A stretch of DNA of 64,000 nt from Vandiemenella viatica (lineage: Eukaryota > Arthropoda > Insecta > Orthoptera > Morabidae), in contig JARYHS010008074.1 of assembly GCA_031002005.1 (NCBI GenBank), forward strand, positions 180,196,494-180,260,493, written 5' to 3'. Position numbers and translations under genes: made by a program. Positions 57,965 through 64,000 of this stretch are shown in pieces; the first letter of the stretch is position 1; each line of letters opens with the position of its first letter. A model generated the notes under the pieces. It was not told the origin of the DNA. It made no database searches and saw nothing but the letters and a program-made list of their open reading frames with translations.

Positions 57965-58190
57965 ACTAAACGTGGTGGGTGAGCGGTAACACAATCGGAA
58001 GAATGCAGGTTCGAACCCTCTTCCGGCCATCATGATTTCGATTACCATGGTTGTCCGAAATCACTTCAGGCGAATACCTGCATAGTTCCTTCGAAACGCC
58101 ATGGTCGAATTCCTTCCCGTGCCTTGACATCAGTTCTTTCCTACCTCTAATGACCACGACATCTACAAGGCGTAAAGAATATAGGAAAAA
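57965..58190 (+). repeat. tRNA-derived SINE, diverged near full-length copy
   Basis: The head 'ggtgggtgagcggtaacaca' with B box 'ggttcgaaccc' near 58008 is followed by the body with many substitutions and 'aggcgtaaagaatataggaa' at the end. Confidence 0.75.
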
Positions 58191-59789
58191 TCAAGAAACT
58201 GCAATCAGAAACGTTCTGAGTGCGAAAGAATTACTAGCGCTACGTACGTAAAATTTATTCCAAAACTGTTGATTTTTCTACGAAAACAGAATCCTAAAAA
58301 TGTTACTAATGACATGTTGAATAAAGATTCTAGTTATAAAAACTTCTTCAAATCTAATATAACAGGTGACGTCCCATCAGCATATGCCTATCACACAGAA
58401 ACAAAATACCAGTCATATAAAAAGAACTTTCTCAAAAAGATGAGGGCAAAAAAAAATTAGAACTCTTTTTCAAGCATTTTTTGCTTTCTATCAGCAGATA
58501 AATTACAGCAATATTTCAAAAAAAAAAATTAATTCGTAGTCAGTAAAAGGCAATGCTTTCTATTACAAAGATGTATTCCAGTACTATTTTTGAAATTCAA
58601 GTAGTAGTCAATAAAATGTAATGCTCTGTTTTACCATAAGAAACTGAAACTTTGATGGCCGAACCAGAATTGGAACTCGCTTCCTCACCCATCGGACACG
58701 GTTATGTGTTTCCGATTACGCATGAAGCAATTTGACGGAAACTATCAAAATGGTGTCAAAATATCCTATGAAATTTCAACATAAAAATAAAAATCCACTA
58801 CTTCACTTGCTTTATCGTGAATTCAGAACAAAACTAGCACTGTAGTGACGTTCGGGACATTGCATTAGCCATACATAGCCCCTTAGCAGTTTTTATTTTT
58901 TCAATAAAATGATGAGAGCCTTTTAAACATATCGATTTCCCTCCACAGATAAACGCTATCAAGAACTTCAGTTTAGAAACATTTGAATGTTCGTCTATTT
59001 TGATTGATTGAGTACATTGAAATGGTCAATATCAGAACAAACAATAAAATAAAAGCAATAAGTCTTTTTGTTTGGAAAACTGTATTCAACTTATAAACTA
59101 AATTATTCCCCCTGAATAAAAAATTTACTTAATGTCAGACAGGGAAGAGCATCTATGATGCATATATGCATATTTGTAAGGAACAAATTTTCTGACGTTT
59201 CTTAAAATTGTATTGCGGATGGTGGTCAATTATTGAAAGCTTATGAGATATTGTTCGAAAATGGACATTTGAAATTATATTCAGATTTGTCAACTCAGGC
59301 ATTGCTTTTATATAAAACTAATTTTATTAAAAATTATTTATTATTTGATCTAAAAAAAACTGGTATTCCCCTGCTTGTATATAGCTCTCGTTCAACCGTG
59401 TTACAGTTTTTATATTTTTTTTTTTTTTTTTTTTTTACAGCACACACTAATGTGTTTATCGGCCCGATAACAAAACATACAAGTTTTTATATTTAATAAA
59501 CGAAGGACAAGTTGATAATACAGACGACGGGCGTGGTGCATTATGTACACAGTAATAGTGATATCAACAACAGTTAATAACTTATTTTGTTCGTACATGC
59601 GCATCATTATGGTTCCTTTGTTTGATCTTATGGGACATAGGTTGAATGAGTACCTGACTTTTCAGCCATCAATGACAAACCCCACTACAAAAATATCTAG
59701 TTACCCAGCAGCAGCCCCCGACATGAGATTAGGCCATCCAAGGAATCACCCATAAATACAGCGGGGATAGTGAGGCAAGGGGCGCTTCA

Positions 59790-60107
59790 GAACCCGTTAA
59801 GGGGGCCCGCGGGGAGAGGCGCGGACGCAGCGCCTGCCTCTGACCATGCAGAATACCTTAACAAAACCTGGTCGTAGAGCAAGCCACTGGGCTATTCCCG
59901 CCAGCTCCCAGCCTCACCAGCGCCATCAACGCCCAACGTGGCACGTTCCTAGCACGCACTTCCCCGTATGCAGCCGATACATCGAGACATTTCTGAAGAA
60001 TGCAGGTTAACGTGTATTCGTCAAAGCTGCGTAGCACATCATCAGTAAACACAGAGGGAGGGTGGTAATCTAGAATTCGCATTCCAGATAACGTTGTGTC
60101 GACCCAC
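59790..60107 (-). other. GC-rich intronic segment with an open frame next to the exon donor
   Basis: Read on the minus strand, the DNA beyond the donor at 60107 stays GC-rich and has an open frame containing FDEYTLTCILQKCLDV and RWALMALVRLGAGGN, ending near 59858. It has no acceptor of its own. Intron retention, an alternative 3' end or an old mobile-element fragment are all possible. I lean to a mobile-element fragment. Confidence 0.3.
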
Positions 60108-60389
60108 CATGAAAAATAGAGGCGAGTAGACGCCGAGCGCGGCAACTCCGGCGGCCAACATGAGCAGCTGGACCACTCGGAGGCGCAGCGGCGTCAGGTC
60201 GAAGAAGGGTTGCTTGGGCTGGCGGTGTTGCGGCGTCTTCTTGTGCTTCATCTTCTTGCGCTGGTTCTTCAGGTGCAGGATAGCTCTGCGCTGGGGGTGG
60301 TACATGGAGGCGGACCTGTAGAGCGCGCCCAGGAAGAAGGACAGGCAGAGCAGCACCGTCACAGCCTGCAGTCCCAGGCGCCAGCCCCA
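60108..60389 (-). CDS. SLC16-like transporter, TM6-TM7 exon
   Basis: This 282-nt exon has donor TTCATG|gtgggt after 60108. The acceptor is either ggcag|TGG before 60389 (phase 0) or the AG four bases earlier (exon start 60393). It encodes WGWRLGLQAVTVLLCLSFF with GALYR (TM6, with the GWR motif and A-L-x-R end usual in SLC16 proteins). A strongly basic cytoplasmic loop follows (KNQRKKMKHKKTPQHRQPK), then TM7 (VVQLLMLAAGVAALGVYSPL). Family members move monocarboxylates or related small organic acids across membranes, often with protons. The substrate here cannot be told. The loop between TM6 and TM7 is short compared with vertebrate MCTs. Exons for TM1-5 must lie upstream, beyond 64000. Confidence 0.85.
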
Positions 60390-63300
60390 CTGCCTGCCGG
60401 AAACAACGGGCTACAGGAGCAGCTCACACCAGATATTACTAACAACAAAAGCGTCGCTAACAAGGCTTTTAGTATATTCATAGCCTAATAGAAAACTGCA
60501 TAAATCACACAGTAGATAGATTGTTACTCACAGTCTAGTGAAACTAAGGACATTTCGTCGAATCTGAACCTTCGTAACGATCCTCTAGTCTCTCTCAGCA
60601 TGCTCGATACGAGTGCTGAGAGTGTGGTGATCCATCACGAGATAAAGTGACTAAAAAACTTAATCTTGAAACAGTATGCTGATATCTGCTTCAGCGGATT
60701 TTTAATATTACATTAATAGTCTCTCTGGGAACGTTTAGCTCTAATTCTGGAGAGAGTAAAGAAGAGATTTCCTCACCCCTCTGGTTTCCGGTACGTTATT
60801 TCCTTCAGCACGCGCTACGAAAAATTATTATATAAATTACGTTCTGCCTGGATAATTTTATAAAATTTATGGCAATTTCTAATTTTGAGTACTGATTGTG
60901 ACAGTACTTACTGCTTGGCTTGTGATGACAGTGCGAGGGGTTTGTTTGTTGCTAACCATCGTATGCCTAGGTACTCTTCGCGTTATAGCAATTTGGCCAC
61001 AAACGATTCCATAATATAAATTTCAACTTTTAATGATATAAAGGAGCTTTGGTGACAAATTTATTTTTTCTGTGAAATTTGTAGTTTTGGAGGCTTTAAG
61101 TTACTACATAATGGACGAATTAGCTCGCCTTTCTATCCAATATATGCGAAGAATTTTACTCCAACGCCACATTTCAAAGGCGCTGATGTAGATTTTATCT
61201 CTTGCCTTAAGCTCCAAAGTCTCTTAACCGTAAGAGTAAATGGAGTGTTTCAAGAATGCTTGTCTTTGTAAAAAATTAGTTATTTCTCAGTTCTTGTAGC
61301 TTTGCAGCTTTCCCTGCAGTGATTCGTATCATTCTACAAGACTAATTAATTGCTGCACTAACACCTACCTAAATTACTGACCAAATCCGTGAATCTAGAG
61401 AAGAATGATAAGTAGAACACGGATTTAGGCTTTCAACAATAAGCTTCTGGTACCAGTGATTTCTAGAAATATTAGAAAACTAAATTACAGCTCATTTATT
61501 CTGCTGGTCTAAAAATACAGCTGTCACACTATCTCATTCAGTAGATAATTTTTGTACATTACGGTCCTCTCACACAAATTCTGTCTGTTGCCAGTATCGT
61601 TTCTAGCATTGATTTTACGATCAACAAATCTTGTTTACCTCTGAATCAGTTGTCAGCTTACGGCGGTAGTGAAATGTTGGCCAGCCTTAACGAGCAGTGT
61701 GCGCGATTGGCAGCACTCCAGAGCAGTTTAGTGAGGAACTTTAGTGCCGGCCAGGATAAGCAATAAGCAAGCAGGCGCTCCCCGTGCCGTATGTTTGTCA
61801 GTGAAGAGCACTTGATTCCGCGTCGCCCGTGTTAATGCGCTGCGGAACGCTATATTACACTAACAAGTTAGCTCTGCCGCGAGTTATGAGTGGGGATTAC
61901 TGGTCCGCCTGAAGAGTTAGTCCGTCCTAATGCCGAGTAATTTGGTTATGTTTACACATGAGCTACGGTGTCGATTATGGCTGCCCCGGCGACCCAGCGT
62001 GTAAACTTTCGTAGCCATAATTCGCGGTACCTCGGTTTGCTAGACTTGTGGCTGCCTCGCCGTTAGTTCTGCTAGTGTTGTGGACAGTGGAACCGCTCCT
62101 CTGAAGCACCTCCTGTGTCAGTAGTACGTAGAGTTTGTGTTGTCTAAAACTGATTACATGCTGCTGATAGCACTAATGATATTTACTGGAGCTGAGAACA
62201 AAAGAGACACAAGCAAATTTTCTATGTTTATTGTTAGGTAAAAAACAGCAAAGTGTAAGAAATGACAGACCATATAAATTTTAGACTACGGTTTATAATT
62301 TTCTTTTTAATTATTAAACAAAATATAACTTGAAAAGTTCCAAACCTTACCAAGATCTGGAAAAACAGTGCCACAAAATGTACCATAGATCGAACATGCC
62401 ATTTTCTCCTCGGCTGTGAAACATTGACCCCCTAGGCCACTGATTAGTGATTACATTCATATAGACGCCTTTGAGAAGTGGTGGTGGCTTAGAATACTCC
62501 TTTTATATTGAACTTGAAGCAGAATGCGTCTATTACAGAGAAACATGAAGTTTTTCTCCCCGTGTCAGTCAGAAAAAGCTCATTTTTATCGGGCATATAA
62601 CCAAAAGAGAAGGCAAAAAACGCAACCAAAACTATCTTAAATTTCAATAATGTGGAAATTTTAACTTTCACTGCTCCCCCTGATTGAAAGAATTATTTAT
62701 TAAAGGTTTATTTCAATAGTTTATTTAAAATTATCGCATCTTATTTCCTTTACAGTTAACTATCGTAATAGGACAGTCAACATATTTACATATATTGGAA
62801 GAATTATTTTTTCGAAAAATGTTTATATGCTGCATGAAAAGTGACCACTTTTACTAGAGAAGCCAGAGCACAATAATAGAGAAGTAATTAATACTTATAT
62901 TAAAAACACCAGGAACCATGTGAACTAGAAAATAATTCTATAATATGAATAGAGGCTGTGGTAAAGAAGAATAATAAGAGTATACCCTTACACTGAAATA
63001 ACTGCCTCCATCAAATCGATAATGTAGTATGATTCACGTGAAACAATACAGCATACAAAATCTGTTACTATTTCATCGACCTTCGGAAACATTCGCTCTT
63101 TCAATACATGAAACAAGGAATGAAAATGATTAGTTAGTGTCTTTCACATAATTCGTTTGAAATCTGTTTCTTTGTGTCTGTACCGAACAGAAGTTATTCT
63201 GCCAGAGTAAAAAAAATATACACTAAACAAAATTACAAAAAAAAACTGCATCTGGCATTTGTTGTACCTAAAATAAGGCAGATACAGTACCTAGCGTAGG

Positions 63301-64000
63301 ACAGTTAATGAATATTCAGTAATTATTGGAACTTCTTGGGATTTGTTATATTAAGATGAAGTCTGATTAAACCAAAGAAATTCTGTTTGCGTATCACCTA
63401 AATTCCCAGTGGACCGCACCAGGTGAACGCTCTAATTAAAGTCCGCTGCCAACTGTTGCAAATTAACTTCCTTAATTGAGTCATATTGTAACTTACGTAT
63501 TCACTAGAAGTCCTGGCAGTAATGAATTCTGTTCCGTACCTCATTTACATAAGCACACATAAAAATATTTCTTCAGTTTTATATCCGTGTTTTGAAATTA
63601 CTAACTGCATGGACGAGCGTTTTCCCTGCGTCTAAAGTACTAATTTATAAAGGTAACTCGATGCTTTAAATTTGAAAAAAAAATATTGTTTCAGAAATAT
63701 GTTGACTCTCCGCCACCTTTGCTGCTTTCCTCCGAGATTTGTCAATTGAGCATTGTATTTAATAAATATTTCCGATAATTAAAATATTTCCTACAACATA
63801 AGACTAATTAACCATTATATGTTCTGCTCAAAAGATGATATTTTGTCTATTAGAGCACTACATGTTCTTGGAAATTCTCATTCTGCTTGCTCGTTACTAG
63901 TTATTTATTGTGCTTTAACAGTCTTTCGTCTTAGCTCATTTCTGTAGCAAATTACCTAATTTATACAATCTTTAGATTGGGAATAACGTAAATTCTTTAT
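60390..64000 (-). other. SLC16-like gene upstream intron (to window end)
   Basis: Expected intron leading to exons beyond the window. No PPDGGWGW-type N-terminal SLC16 motif occurs here. A GC-richer block at 61660-62110 has no recognisable exon. The remainder is AT-rich without features. Confidence 0.5.

Larger units (their letters stand above)
56830..60107 (-). other. SLC16-like gene intron (3.3 kb)
   Basis: This holds three SINE copies (listed), a T-run at about 59409-59438 and a GC-rich segment just inside the donor at 59790-60107. 58200-59400 shows nothing recognised. Confidence 0.6.

Overview
This window looks like AT-rich, intron-dominated DNA from a large insect genome. The signs are many degenerate transposons typical of arthropods (mariner, Tc1-like, pogo-like, hAT, non-LTR retrotransposons), a tRNA-derived SINE present in a dozen or so copies on both strands, long introns and a short GC-rich host exon every few kb. 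The SINE resembles ones I associate with Polyneoptera (orthopterans, stick insects, cockroaches), but that placement is inference. No bacterial-style genes, rRNA, true tRNA or CRISPR are visible.

The one host gene I can reconstruct is on the minus strand: the C-terminal half (TM6 to TM12) of a monocarboxylate-transporter-like SLC16 / major facilitator protein. Its exons are 60389-60108, 56829-56655, 42113-41907 and 37665-37312. Splice phases agree across all three junctions (0, 1, 1). The exons for TM1-5 are not in the window and should lie beyond 64000. The last exon needs a frame change or a small extra intron to join TM12 to a plausible C-terminal tail.

The most striking object is at 42114-44847. 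The 5' part of the third visible SLC16 exon, with its 3' splice site, has been amplified into a near-perfect tandem array of 17 extra 160-bp units. Each unit holds 21 nt of intron end with the acceptor, 133 nt of exon, and a donor-like CAG|GTACTT, so the gene carries 18 copies of the same acceptor in a row. Copies fall into a few variant types arranged in a higher-order pattern.

The rest is mostly mobile DNA. 0-9 kb: SINEs and a dead mariner. 9.5-11.6 kb: an intact gag-like ORF1 of a non-LTR element with no ORF2. 16.7-19 kb: a broken pogo/Tigger element with an internal insertion. 21.6-22.6 kb: a deleted hAT element. 25.5-26.9 kb: the 3' end of a CR1/jockey-type element beside a 1000-N gap. 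29.9-31.2 kb: a pogo-like element deleted for its catalytic domain. 33.3-33.8 kb: two hammerhead-ribozyme-like motifs. 34.1 kb: a well-bounded orphan exon of an unrecognised minus-strand gene. The SLC16 introns hold a Tc1-like element, another mariner, GC-rich hairpins and several SINEs.
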